Positions 1 through 8,028 of a stretch of 19,329 nucleotides of DNA are shown piece by piece (positions within the stretch are counted from its first letter, which is position 1; each line of letters begins with the position of its first letter). The position numbers were made by a program, and so were the translations under genes. The notes beneath the pieces were generated by a model. It saw nothing but the letters and a program-made list of their open reading frames with translations, searched no databases and had not been told where the DNA came from. This DNA comes from an uncultured Solobacterium sp. (lineage in GTDB: Bacteria > Bacillota_I > Bacilli_A > Erysipelotrichales > Erysipelotrichaceae): contig CAJJTI010000020.1 in the NCBI GenBank assembly GCA_905194705.1, forward strand, positions 1-19,329. The letters run 5' to 3'.

Positions 1-1
1 G

Positions 2-46
2 GAAACTTCCATTCAAGAAATAGCGAACTTAATAGAAAAAAAATAA
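2..46 (+). CDS. C-terminal end of an unidentified protein (partial)
   Basis: An open frame enters from the left edge and ends in TAA at 44-46, giving the last 14 residues ETSIQEIANLIEKK. The tail is an amphipathic helix, and a terminator hairpin follows about 40 bases later, which is what a real gene end should look like. Such tails occur in acyl-carrier-like and many other small helical proteins, but there is far too little here to name a family. Confidence 0.3.
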   Translation, partial: ETSIQEIANLIEKK

Positions 47-85
47 ATAATCTTTTTATAAAGTCCTATATATTTTAATTTGCTT

Positions 86-115
86 AAAAGAGAAGCCCTG
101 TTGCGCTTCTCTTTT
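86..115. terminator. Bidirectional intrinsic terminator
   Basis: A perfect 11-bp stem (86-96 pairing with 105-115, AAAAGAGAAGC/GCTTCTCTTTT) encloses an 8-base loop. The A/T-rich foot of the stem supplies the U-tract on either strand. It lies between the gene ending at 46 on the plus strand and the transporter ending at 129 on the minus strand, so it can serve both. Confidence 0.7.
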
Positions 116-128
116 CAATATATATTAA

Positions 129-3100
129 TTATTCAGATCTTAAAGCAGCTACCGGATCACTCTTTGCAGCTTTTTTAGATGGAATTAAACCACCAATTAA
201 AGTAAGAACAATACTTAATAGAATTAGAACTAAGGCAGCCTGTGGCTGAAGGTAGGCGTTAACGTTTTGTGTATCACCTATCTTATGAATTAAGACATTT
301 GCCGGCACTAATAATATATGTGTAATTACTACACCAAGTAAACCAGCCAAGAATCCTGTAATAAATGTTTCCGCATTGAACACTTCAGCAATGTTAGATT
401 TTGAAGCACCCATCGCTCTTAATATACCAATCTCTTTTTTTCTCTCTAATACAGAAATATATGTTATAACGCCAATCATAATTGAAGAAACGATAAGTGA
501 TATTGCCACAAAGGCAATTAAGATATAACTAATTGTATTAATAATATCTGTTACTGAAGACATTAAAGTTCCTACCATATCGGTATAACTTACTACTTTT
601 GTATCTTCACCCATTTCTTCCATCTTCTCATTATATGTATCAATAATATTCGTAATTTCTGTTTTACTGTCAAAGTCAAATGGATAAATAGTGATTTTAC
701 TTAAATCATTGTCTGCAGCATAACCAAATGAAGTTAGATTTTTTTGATATGATGCAGAACCTGCTGTCATCATTGAAGTCATTAGTGCCTGTAATTCCTC
801 TTCGCCAATAGACATACTGAAGCTGTTAGCTATAGCTTTTCCATCCACATAAAATGCATTAGGAATACTGCTTGCCATTTTTTCCATGGAACTCTTCATT
901 GCGGTTGTAATTTCCGAGCCAATATTTGTTGTGATAATTTTCATCACATCCCCAATAGATGAACCAACATCTTTAGCGACTACATCATAAATATTAGTTA
1001 ACTGTTTTTCTAAATCAGCATAGTTTGTAATCGTATTTTTTACACTTTCCTGTACTAATGCCTGTCCTTTTTCTGATTGTAAAAAAGTAGAGAAAGATTC
1101 TTCAAACTTGGAAGGATCTGGCAAATCATTCTTTTGCGCATATTCAATATATCCCTTAATAATTGCCTTACCCATTTCAGATAACTGTTCTGGCTTAAAG
1201 TCGAGATTCTTAAACATTTCATCAAGAATAATATTCAATTGTTCTTCAATCACTTGCTTGCCTGTTTCTGTATTTAAGAATTCATTGAATGTTTCTTCAT
1301 TCATTTCCTTAAATGTACCATCCTCATTCATGAGATATTTTTGATACTCACTCATTACTGCTTGAACAGCATTAGATAATGTTTCTTTACTTAATATTCC
1401 ACCTTTACTGTCTTGTAAAAGCTTCATAATTTCATCTTTTAATAATTGCCTGCCTTCATCCGATTTAAAATATGCTGTTAAACTGTCCGCTAAATTTTGA
1501 TAGTTTGTTGAAGGATCTTTAGATGCATCATCTAAATATGCTTGAATAACATCAGTGAAGGCTTTCTTCAAGTTTTCTTTTGACACTTCTATATGTACAT
1601 TAGAGAATAAACTTTTATATTTATCACTTGATAAATCGGGCATGATATTTGAAAATAGTTCTTCATCTACTGCTGAAGTGTAATTGATATTATCAAAAGT
1701 AGAAGTATCTATTGTAAGTTTACTAACATCAATATTAAAGGCTTTAGCAATTCTATTTTCATCAATAGAAAATAAATCTTTCATATTTACAGGATCACTG
1801 TCTTCACCAAATGGTTTACCTGTTAATACATTTGTACTTTGATCTTTTAACTGAGCCTGTACCACTTCACTATTTGTGGCATTTTTACGCAATGTTTCAA
1901 CTAAATCTTTTGTGTAATAAATACCTGTAGATAACATATGAATATTTGTGCTGTCATTGGGTTGTACGACACCAGAAATATATAAGTCTTTACCATTTTT
2001 CACTAAATCTTTCATATAAGATTTATCATCACTTCTATCACTATAGACTTTATAAGTAGGGTCATATGTGTAATAACTCGAACTATCCACAACTTTAAAA
2101 GTTGTACCGATAAAATCTTCATATGTATATTCATTATGACTTTCTTTCACTTCAACTTCTTCATTGTTCGCAAAAGTTTCAACATAAGAATCTAATTCAT
2201 TCGGATTTTTCTTGCCAATCATATATAGCAAGAAATCACTTACGCCCCCCTTAGAAGTAAGTACTAATACACATTCATTTTCTTTGACTGGCCAGTGTCC
2301 TGCCTTTAGTTCATATTGATCTTCATATAAAGATGATGTACTTGGTAATTCATAGAATACATCCATTTTCATCGCTGATGACACGATAGAACTTGAAGAA
2401 GAACTAAAACCAATCGGAGCAAATACATTATTTGGATTTACTTTACGATATCCATCATTATCTTCCATATATATTTGAGGTGTAACTCCATATGAGTATT
2501 CAATTGCCTTGGCATAGTCTTTGACACTTGTTTCATCACTTTCAAAATATGTTTCTAAAGCATTTAAATCGTTGGTATTTACAGTAGATAACATATTACC
2601 TAACATTGGTACTTCTTGAACATCTGCTGTATCACTCATCATTTCAGTTTGTGTTGATGGTCCCATCATCATTGAAGATAAACTGAAGCTGTCTTTTGAT
2701 ATTTCGATAGGATATTCAGAAAGTGTTTCTTCTTCTGTATCTTTAATATATTTATTGACGCCATTAGATAAAGAAAGAATTAAAGCAATACCGATAATAC
2801 CAATACTTCCTGCAAAGGCAACAAGCAGTGTTCTAGTTTTCTTTGTACGTAAATTATTAAAACTTAATGATAAAGAAGTAAGTAATGACATACTTGCTTT
2901 ACCCATATTTTTAGATACGTTTTCTGATTCTTCCTCTTCAACTGTATATGGATTGCTGTCAGAGCGAATTGTTCCATCTTTTAGCACAACAATTCTTGTC
3001 GCATATTCTTTTGCAAGTTCTGGGTTATGTGTAACCATTACAACGAGTCTATCTTTTGCGACTTCTTTTAATAAATCCATTACCTGAACACTAGTTTCAG

Positions 3101-3620
3101 AGTCTAAAGCACCCGTTGGTTCATCTGCTAAAACAATATCAGGATCATTTACTAACGCTCTAGCAATCGCTACTCGTTGCATTTGTCCACCTGACATTTG
3201 ACTTGGTTTTTTATGCTCCTGTCCTTTTAAACCAACTTTCTCTAACGCTGCCATTGCCTTTTCTTTTCTCTCTTTACGAGAAACACCAGAAATAGTTAAT
3301 GCAAGTTCCACATTAGATAACACCGTTTGATGAGGGATTAAGTTGTAGCTTTGAAAGATAAAACCAATCGTATGATTACGATAACTGTCCCAATCTCTAT
3401 CTTTATAATTCTTTGTAGAAATACCATTAATGATTAAATCACCACTGTCGTATCTATCTAAGCCACCGACAATATTTAATAATGTTGTCTTACCTGAACC
3501 TGATGGTCCTAGTATTGCCACAAATTCATTGTTTCTAAGATTTAATGACACATCATCCAGTGCTTTTTGCACAAGTGTTCCTGTTCTATATTCTTTTTTA
3601 ATATTCTTAATCTGTAACAT
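129..3620 (-). CDS. MacB/FtsX-type ABC transporter, fused ATPase and permease with giant ectodomain
   Basis: A 1163-residue single-chain transporter of the cytoplasmic membrane. Residues 1-220 form a LolD/MacB-like ATPase: Walker A G38-PSGSGKT-45, Q-loop Q90, signature MSGGQMQR 142-149, Walker B with D166/E167, and H-loop H198. One membrane helix follows at about 263-285. Next comes an extracellular domain of about 740 residues, then three helices (about 1031-1056, 1085-1106, 1127-1147) with the FtsX-type cytoplasmic motif ERKKEIGILRAMGAS at 1059-1073. The start is placed at 3620 because GAGGAAAAA precedes this ATG; a longer frame to 3680 lacks such a site and extends before the normal MLQIKNI start. 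By family knowledge these are mechanotransmission machines that export or extract peptides or lipids, or sense antimicrobials. No two-component system or partner gene is adjacent, so the substrate is unknown. The ectodomain carries an internal repeat (listed separately). Confidence 0.9.
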   Translation of the reverse strand: MLQIKNIKKEYRTGTLVQKALDDVSLNLRNNEFVAILGPSGSGKTTLLNIVGGLDRYDSGDLIINGISTKNYKDRDWDSYRNHTIGFIFQSYNLIPHQTVLSNVELALTISGVSRKERKEKAMAALEKVGLKGQEHKKPSQMSGGQMQRVAIARALVNDPDIVLADEPTGALDSETSVQVMDLLKEVAKDRLVVMVTHNPELAKEYATRIVVLKDGTIRSDSNPYTVEEEESENVSKNMGKASMSLLTSLSLSFNNLRTKKTRTLLVAFAGSIGIIGIALILSLSNGVNKYIKDTEEETLSEYPIEISKDSFSLSSMMMGPSTQTEMMSDTADVQEVPMLGNMLSTVNTNDLNALETYFESDETSVKDYAKAIEYSYGVTPQIYMEDNDGYRKVNPNNVFAPIGFSSSSSSIVSSAMKMDVFYELPSTSSLYEDQYELKAGHWPVKENECVLVLTSKGGVSDFLLYMIGKKNPNELDSYVETFANNEEVEVKESHNEYTYEDFIGTTFKVVDSSSYYTYDPTYKVYSDRSDDKSYMKDLVKNGKDLYISGVVQPNDSTNIHMLSTGIYYTKDLVETLRKNATNSEVVQAQLKDQSTNVLTGKPFGEDSDPVNMKDLFSIDENRIAKAFNIDVSKLTIDTSTFDNINYTSAVDEELFSNIMPDLSSDKYKSLFSNVHIEVSKENLKKAFTDVIQAYLDDASKDPSTNYQNLADSLTAYFKSDEGRQLLKDEIMKLLQDSKGGILSKETLSNAVQAVMSEYQKYLMNEDGTFKEMNEETFNEFLNTETGKQVIEEQLNIILDEMFKNLDFKPEQLSEMGKAIIKGYIEYAQKNDLPDPSKFEESFSTFLQSEKGQALVQESVKNTITNYADLEKQLTNIYDVVAKDVGSSIGDVMKIITTNIGSEITTAMKSSMEKMASSIPNAFYVDGKAIANSFSMSIGEEELQALMTSMMTAGSASYQKNLTSFGYAADNDLSKITIYPFDFDSKTEITNIIDTYNEKMEEMGEDTKVVSYTDMVGTLMSSVTDIINTISYILIAFVAISLIVSSIMIGVITYISVLERKKEIGILRAMGASKSNIAEVFNAETFITGFLAGLLGVVITHILLVPANVLIHKIGDTQNVNAYLQPQAALVLILLSIVLTLIGGLIPSKKAAKSDPVAALRSE
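1020..1571 (-). repeat. Three tandem ~64-residue helical repeats in the transporter ectodomain
   Basis: Within the 1163-residue transporter, residues about 684-736, 748-801 and 813-867 align to one another. Each has a Val/Ile-rich helix with a Tyr (Y695, Y759, Y824), a variable Asp/Asn-rich turn, then F-(K/L)-x-(S/T)-(D/E)-x-G (F718/G723, F781/G787, F846/G852) and a Leu/Val/Glu-rich helix. Landmark residues recur every 64-65 positions. The copies are diverged in amino-acid sequence, so this is an ancient protein-level duplication. Confidence 0.65.
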
Positions 3621-3645
3621 TTTTTCCTCAATAATTGTGTTATTT

Positions 3646-3674
3646 ATTATACATTCATACTTGTTATTTGTAAT
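3646..3674 (-). promoter_or_regulatory. Candidate promoter of the MacB-like transporter gene
   Basis: On the minus strand a consensus -10 TATAAT (3646-3651) lies 17 bases from an ATTACA -35-like hexamer (3669-3674), about 25 bases upstream of the transporter ATG. An alternative farther upstream is a perfect TTGACA (3692-3697 read in reverse) with a poorer TATTAC -10. The opposite strand has only a TATGAT (3711-3716) as a -10 candidate for the divergent ABC-F gene. Confidence 0.4.
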
Positions 3675-3744
3675 AAACAATCACAGGTCAATGTCAACGA
3701 ATTCTTGTGCTATGATTATTCCGTTATAAACGTAGGTGATGATT

Positions 3745-5481
3745 ATGATTTTATCTCTTGAAGATGTTAGTTTTACATATTCTTTTAAACCAATATTAGA
3801 TCATGTTAATTTGGTGATTAATGAAAAAGAAAAATGGGGTATTGTAGGCCAAAATGGTGTTGGAAAGTCTACCCTTCTTAAAATAATGACAGGCTTAGAA
3901 AAACCAGATTCAGGTAATGTAACGATATTAAAGAAATATAAAATATCTTACTGTCCACAAAATACTGATTTTGGACCTCATAAAACAATATATGAAACAG
4001 TACGTTCTTATATGACAGAAGAAACAGAAATATATCAAATACAGGCAATATTAAATAAACTTGGTTTATCTGACTACAATCAAAGTATTGATATATTATC
4101 TGGTGGTCAAAAGAAAAGAGTAGCTTTAGCTATTTCACTTATTAAAGAAGCTGACGTATATGTATTAGATGAACCAACAAACCACTTGGATCAAGATATG
4201 ATTCTTTGGCTTGAAAAGTTCTTAGCAAAAGTATCTAAGACTGTCATTTTAGTTACACATGATCGCTACTTTTTAACTCGTATTACAAATCATATTATGG
4301 AGTTAGATGACAGCCACCTTTATACATATGTTGGTGGTTATGCCGATTATCTTGAACAAAGAGAAATAAGAAGAGAAAATGCTTTAAATGCTGAAAAGAA
4401 AAGACAAAACTTTTTGCGCACAGAAATTGAATGGATTCGTGCGGGTGCTCAAGCCCGTTCTACGAAACAAAAAAGCAGAATTGAGCGTTTTGAAAAAATC
4501 TCTGCTATCGAAGCTCCTAGAGAAATTAGTACATTAGAACTTAAATCAGCCGCAACGCGTCTTGGTAATACAACCATAGAATTAGACCATATATCAAAAG
4601 CATTTGGTGATAATGTTCTTTTTGAAGATTTCAGTTATAACCTATTACGTATGGACCGTATTGGTATTATTGGTAAAAATGGTTGTGGTAAAAGTACTTT
4701 ATTAAAAATAATCTTAGGACAAATTCAACCTGACAGCGGTACGGTTAAAATTGGTGAAACAGTTAAGATTGGTTATTTTGCTCAACAAAATGAAGTGTTC
4801 GATGATAACCAGCGTGTAATTGATTATATTAAAGACTTTGGTGAAAGAGTCTATACTGCTGATCATGAAGAAATAACCGCAAGTCAAATGTTAGAAAGAT
4901 TCTTATTCTTCAAAGAAGAACAATATAAACCAATATCTAAATGTTCAGGCGGAGAAAAAAGAAGATTATATTTATGTTCTATCTTAATGTCTGCACCTAA
5001 TATTCTTATCTTAGACGAACCTACAAACGATTTAGATACAGACACAATGACGATTCTTGAAGATTATCTTGATCACTTTGAAGGTGCTGTAATGGCTGTG
5101 AGTCATGACCGCTACTTCTTAGATAAAATCGCAGATAGACTATTTGTATTTGATAATCATAAAATTTCAATTGTTCAAAAAACATACTCAGATTATTTAG
5201 ATGAATTAGATAAAAAGAAAGAACCTGTTTCTTCACCAAAAGAAATCAAAGAGCTCAAGAAAAATACCAATCGTTTAACTTATAACGAGAAAAAAGAATT
5301 AGCTTCTATTGAAGAAGAAATGCCAAAACTAGAAACAAAAATACAAGAACTCGAAGAAGAACTAAATACTCTTTCTGACTATGCTAAAATCAAAGAAATT
5401 AGTGATTTATTAGAAGCTAATCGTAATAAATTAGAAGAAATAGAAAATCGATGGCTGGAGTTGTCTGAAAAAGATAAATAA
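3745..5481 (+). CDS. ABC-F family ribosome-associated ATPase, Uup/YfmR type
   Basis: A 578-residue soluble protein with two ABC domains in one chain and no membrane segment. Domain 1 has Walker A G35-QNGVGKST-43, signature LSGGQKK 118-124, Walker B LDEP 141-144 and H172. Domain 2 has Walker A G310-KNGCGKST-318, signature CSGGEKRR 400-407, Walker B LDEP 423-426 and H454. The interdomain linker at about 203-262 is the region that contacts P-site tRNA in ABC-F proteins. The C-terminal ~90 residues (about 488-578) are a charged coiled coil, as in Uup and YfmR. There is no EttA-like arm insertion. These proteins act on stalled or misaligned ribosomes. Start: an upstream GTG (3736) and ATG (3739) share the frame, but AGGTGA at 3734-3739 is a correctly spaced SD only for the ATG at 3745, and MILSLEDVSF is the usual family start. 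An antibiotic-resistance role is possible but not indicated. Confidence 0.92.
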   Translation: MILSLEDVSFTYSFKPILDHVNLVINEKEKWGIVGQNGVGKSTLLKIMTGLEKPDSGNVTILKKYKISYCPQNTDFGPHKTIYETVRSYMTEETEIYQIQAILNKLGLSDYNQSIDILSGGQKKRVALAISLIKEADVYVLDEPTNHLDQDMILWLEKFLAKVSKTVILVTHDRYFLTRITNHIMELDDSHLYTYVGGYADYLEQREIRRENALNAEKKRQNFLRTEIEWIRAGAQARSTKQKSRIERFEKISAIEAPREISTLELKSAATRLGNTTIELDHISKAFGDNVLFEDFSYNLLRMDRIGIIGKNGCGKSTLLKIILGQIQPDSGTVKIGETVKIGYFAQQNEVFDDNQRVIDYIKDFGERVYTADHEEITASQMLERFLFFKEEQYKPISKCSGGEKRRLYLCSILMSAPNILILDEPTNDLDTDTMTILEDYLDHFEGAVMAVSHDRYFLDKIADRLFVFDNHKISIVQKTYSDYLDELDKKKEPVSSPKEIKELKKNTNRLTYNEKKELASIEEEMPKLETKIQELEEELNTLSDYAKIKEISDLLEANRNKLEEIENRWLELSEKDK

Positions 5482-5556
5482 TCATTCAGTTGATTTATAA
5501 TAAATATAAGTAGATGCTATTTTGTTCAACAATGCAAACATAACGAGGAGTCTTAT

Positions 5557-6303
5557 ATGAAATTAAATGCGAAAGAAATTAAAATTTTATCCGCAATTAA
5601 AAATTCTTTTTACGATGATTTTAAAATAGAATTTTTATTTCATTCTAACCATTTGGAAGGAAGTACATTCACAAAAGAAAACCTTGAAAAACTTTTAGAT
5701 GAAAAAAAAGTGGTTGGCGAACATTTTCTTGATGATGTCATTGAAACGAGAAATTCTTTATATGTATTTGATAAAGTAATTAAAGACTGCGATGAAAAAC
5801 TTGATAAATTTATGCTATTTGATTGGCAAAGAGAACTAAAGCGCGGTTCAGTAGACGAAGAAATACATAATACTGGTTGTTGGAAGAAGTATGAAAATAG
5901 ATTAAGAAATATCGATTTAAAACTAGCCTATCCTGATGAAGTTGATAATCTTATGTTTAATCTTTTGGCTGATTGGAACGAAAATCCTAATCCTACAATT
6001 GAAGATATCGCCTCTTTTCATTCACGTTTTGAAAAAATACATCCATTTCAAGATGGAAATGGTAGAATCGGTCGTTTTATTATTTTAAAACAATGCATTG
6101 AAAGAGAAATTGATTTAATTGCAATTGATAATAAATATGAAAAAGAATACAAAGAAGCTTTATACCATGCCCAAAAAAGCAATGATATTTCAAAACTTGT
6201 AGAAGTGTTTAACAATTGTCAAATTCGGTTAGATGAAAAATTAAGTACGTACAACACTACAATCCAACTTGTAAAAAAAGAAATTGCTTCAACTAATAAA
6301 TAA
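5557..6303 (+). CDS. Fic-domain protein with N-terminal inhibitory motif
   Basis: A 248-residue single-domain protein. The Fic active-site loop is complete: H162-PFQDGNGRIG-R173, with catalytic H162 and phosphate-binding R170/R173. Residues S30-NHLE-G35 match the (S/T)xxxE(G/N) inhibitory motif, and its position before the Fic core makes this a class II, self-restrained Fic protein in which E34 would block ATP gamma-phosphate binding. By family knowledge such enzymes transfer AMP (or another nucleotide part) to Ser/Thr/Tyr hydroxyls of a target protein. No signal peptide, DNA-binding tail or antitoxin gene is visible, so it is not an obvious FicTA pair. AACGAGGAG lies 7 bases before the ATG. 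It follows the ABC-F gene by 75 bases without an evident terminator, so co-transcription is possible. The target is unknown. Confidence 0.9.
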   Translation: MKLNAKEIKILSAIKNSFYDDFKIEFLFHSNHLEGSTFTKENLEKLLDEKKVVGEHFLDDVIETRNSLYVFDKVIKDCDEKLDKFMLFDWQRELKRGSVDEEIHNTGCWKKYENRLRNIDLKLAYPDEVDNLMFNLLADWNENPNPTIEDIASFHSRFEKIHPFQDGNGRIGRFIILKQCIEREIDLIAIDNKYEKEYKEALYHAQKSNDISKLVEVFNNCQIRLDEKLSTYNTTIQLVKKEIASTNK

Positions 6304-6389
6304 ACTTTTTAATTTTCTGAGCATTATTCACCCTTATCTTTTCTGTTTGATATATTATATAGATAGAAGAAGAGAAGGAGAATAAAATT

Positions 6390-6929
6390 ATGGCTAACAA
6401 GTATGCAGGAACAAAAACTGAAAAGAATTTATTAGAAGCATTTGCTGGAGAATCTCAAGCAAGAAACAAGTATACCTACTTTGCAAGCGTTGCTAAAAAA
6501 GCAGGATATGAGCAAATCGCCGCACTATTTTTAAAGACTGCCGAAAACGAAAAAGAACATGCAAAACTTTGGTTCAAGGCATTAGGTGGCTTAGGTGATA
6601 CTGAAGAAAATCTAAAAGCTGCTGCTGAAGGTGAAAACTTTGAATGGACAGACATGTACGAAAGAATGGCAAAAGAAGCTGAAGAAGAAGGTTTCCCAGA
6701 ACTAGCTGCACAATTTAGAGGTGTTGGTGAAATTGAAAAACACCACGAAGAAAGATATAGAAAACTACTTCAAAACGTTGAAGAAAAGAAAGTATTTGAA
6801 AAGAGTGGTGTTACTGTTTGGGAATGCAGAAACTGTGGACATATCGTAGTTGGTACAAAAGCACCAGATGTTTGCCCAGTATGTAATCACCCACAAAGCT
6901 ACTTTGAAGTTCATGAAGAAAATTATTAA
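6390..6929 (+). CDS. rbr: Rubrerythrin
   Basis: A 179-residue cytoplasmic peroxide reductase. The N-terminal ferritin-like four-helix bundle carries the diiron ligand pattern: E21 in FAGES, E54-x-x-H57, E82/E85 in GENFE, and the last ligand helix [10 protein letters not shown] at 114-123. The C-terminal rubredoxin-like domain has C146-x-x-C149 and C162-x-x-C165 for one FeS4 iron. Length and order match classic two-domain rubrerythrins, which reduce hydrogen peroxide to water with electrons from rubredoxin or NADH-linked carriers in anaerobes. AAGGAG precedes the ATG. The superoxide reductase gene starts 18 bases after the stop, so the pair forms one oxygen-defence unit: the product of superoxide reductase is the substrate here. 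I saw no clear PerR box in the 86 bases upstream. Confidence 0.95.
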   Translation: MANKYAGTKTEKNLLEAFAGESQARNKYTYFASVAKKAGYEQIAALFLKTAENEKEHAKLWFKALGGLGDTEENLKAAAEGENFEWTDMYERMAKEAEEEGFPELAAQFRGVGEIEKHHEERYRKLLQNVEEKKVFEKSGVTVWECRNCGHIVVGTKAPDVCPVCNHPQSYFEVHEENY

Positions 6930-6947
6930 TCATTAAGGAGGACCAAT

Positions 6948-7322
6948 ATGTTATTTTATAGGTGTGAAGGTTGTGGAAATTTCGTTACTTTCTTAGGAAA
7001 TAAAACTGCTTGTACACCAAAATGCTGTGGTGAAACAATGAAGGAACTTACTCCTAATACTACAGATGGTGCTACAGAAAAACATGTACCAGTTATTACT
7101 CAAGATGGTAATAAGGTAACAGTTACTGTTGGAAGTGTAGAACACCCAATGTTAGATAATCATTATATTGAATGGATTATTCTAGAAACTTCTGAAGGAT
7201 ATTCTAAGAAAGATTTACATCCAGGTGATAAACCATGTGCAACATTTATTCTAAATGAAAATGAAACTGTTGTTGCGGCATATGAATACTGTAACTTACA
7301 TGGTTTATGGAGTACTAAATAA
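6948..7322 (+). CDS. dfx: Superoxide reductase (desulfoferrodoxin, two-iron type)
   Basis: A 124-residue protein that reduces superoxide to hydrogen peroxide without releasing oxygen. The N-terminal desulforedoxin-like module has C6-x-x-C9 and the adjacent pair C26-C27, the ligand set for the structural FeS4 centre. The C-terminal neelaredoxin domain has the active-site set E44-K45-H46, H66, H72, C115 and H118, the His4-Cys iron site, with the catalytic lysine at K45. Both centres are complete, so this is a class I (2Fe) enzyme of normal length. A strong SD AAGGAGG sits just upstream of the ATG. It is second in the rubrerythrin unit and is followed at once by a terminator hairpin. Confidence 0.95.
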   Translation: MLFYRCEGCGNFVTFLGNKTACTPKCCGETMKELTPNTTDGATEKHVPVITQDGNKVTVTVGSVEHPMLDNHYIEWIILETSEGYSKKDLHPGDKPCATFILNENETVVAAYEYCNLHGLWSTK

Positions 7323-7334
7323 GATTACTTATTT

Positions 7335-7363
7335 AAAACCACTTGCTATTAACAAGTGGTTTT
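7335..7363. terminator. Bidirectional terminator between convergent genes
   Basis: A perfect 11-bp stem, AAAACCACTTG (7335-7345) with CAAGTGGTTTT (7353-7363), encloses a 7-base loop. It begins 13 bases after the superoxide reductase stop and ends 12 bases before the stop of the convergent flavin-reductase-like gene. The A/T foot gives a U-tract in either direction. Confidence 0.85.
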
Positions 7364-7374
7364 ACTTTGCTTAA

Positions 7375-7911
7375 TTAACGCTTATCAATTACGTCGATAA
7401 TTTCACCAATAAACATAAGATGTGGTTGCCAACCGCCATGAAGATCTGAATACTTTTCAGGAGTTGCGGCGTAATAGTCTTGAATACCTTTTGCTAAACC
7501 TTCTTTAGACATTTGATTTTGATAGATTTTCTTACATAAAAAAGTTAAGTTAGCTTCTTTATAAGTTACACTTTGTCCAAAAGCTATTGGTGTTAAACCT
7601 GTAGCTTTTGTTTTATCTTCATCTCTACCCGAATGAGAACCAATATATGCAAGTGCTGATCGATATTTTTCAGGATAAAAACTCACTGTAAAATAATCAT
7701 TATCTTTTAAGAATTCACTAGTGTATCTTGTTGGATGAACATAAATCGTAATTGTAGAACATTTATTTCCTTCATCTCGCCAACTGTTACCAAAAGATCC
7801 CCAGCCAATAGTGCAACTATTATAGTGTTCTAAATCCCCTGCTGTTACAATAGCCCATTCCTTATCAAACATCTCAAACGCTTTATATGCTTTTTCCTTA
7901 TAGCTTTCCAT
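7375..7911 (-). CDS. Flavin reductase-like FMN-binding split-barrel protein
   Basis: A 178-residue cytoplasmic protein of the flavin-reductase-like split-barrel group. Family-type segments are visible: NSCTIGWGSFG (31-41) for the flavin phosphate region, VHPTRYTSEFL (58-68), and the SGRDEDK signature (94-100). Such proteins bind FMN and pass electrons from NAD(P)H or other carriers; the exact acceptor cannot be read from sequence. The start at 7911 is chosen over an in-frame ATG 18 bases upstream because GAGGTGAGAAG precedes it directly. It is transcribed towards the rubrerythrin/superoxide reductase pair and away from the glycerol operon. A role in the oxygen defence of this neighbourhood is plausible but rests only on position. 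Confidence 0.8.
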   Translation of the reverse strand: MESYKEKAYKAFEMFDKEWAIVTAGDLEHYNSCTIGWGSFGNSWRDEGNKCSTITIYVHPTRYTSEFLKDNDYFTVSFYPEKYRSALAYIGSHSGRDEDKTKATGLTPIAFGQSVTYKEANLTFLCKKIYQNQMSKEGLAKGIQDYYAATPEKYSDLHGGWQPHLMFIGEIIDVIDKR

Positions 7912-8028
7912 CTTCTCACCTCTATACAAAACATCGTATTTGCTTATTTCATCATATTATATCTTTCTTTAAATTGCTCTCTTTGTATATAATTAACGTA
8001 TCGTTTCATTCTTCGGAGGATAATTATA
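7912..8028. promoter_or_regulatory. Divergent promoter region, flavin reductase / glycerol operon
   Basis: This 117-base AT-rich gap holds two consensus TATAAT -10 elements facing opposite ways: 7988-7993 on the plus strand for the glycerol operon and 7956-7961 on the minus strand for the flavin-reductase gene. Neither has a good -35 hexamer at 16-18 bases, so both may depend on an activator. CGGAGGA precedes the plus-strand ATG at 8029. No catabolite-response element or antiterminator stem was recognised. Confidence 0.4.

Noticed and set aside
5482..5556. Independent promoter for the Fic gene (TATAAT near 5497)
   Set aside because: A TATAAT hexamer is present but no acceptable -35 sits 16-18 bases away, and such hexamers are frequent in AT-rich gaps; co-transcription with the ABC-F gene is equally possible.
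6304..6389. PerR-type operator before rubrerythrin
   Set aside because: The region has AT-rich hexamers such as TATTAT but no recognisable 15-base PerR palindrome.
7930..8028. GlpP-type antiterminator leader before the glycerol operon
   Set aside because: No terminator-like hairpin with a U-tract lies between the candidate -10 and the first ATG; the leader is too short.
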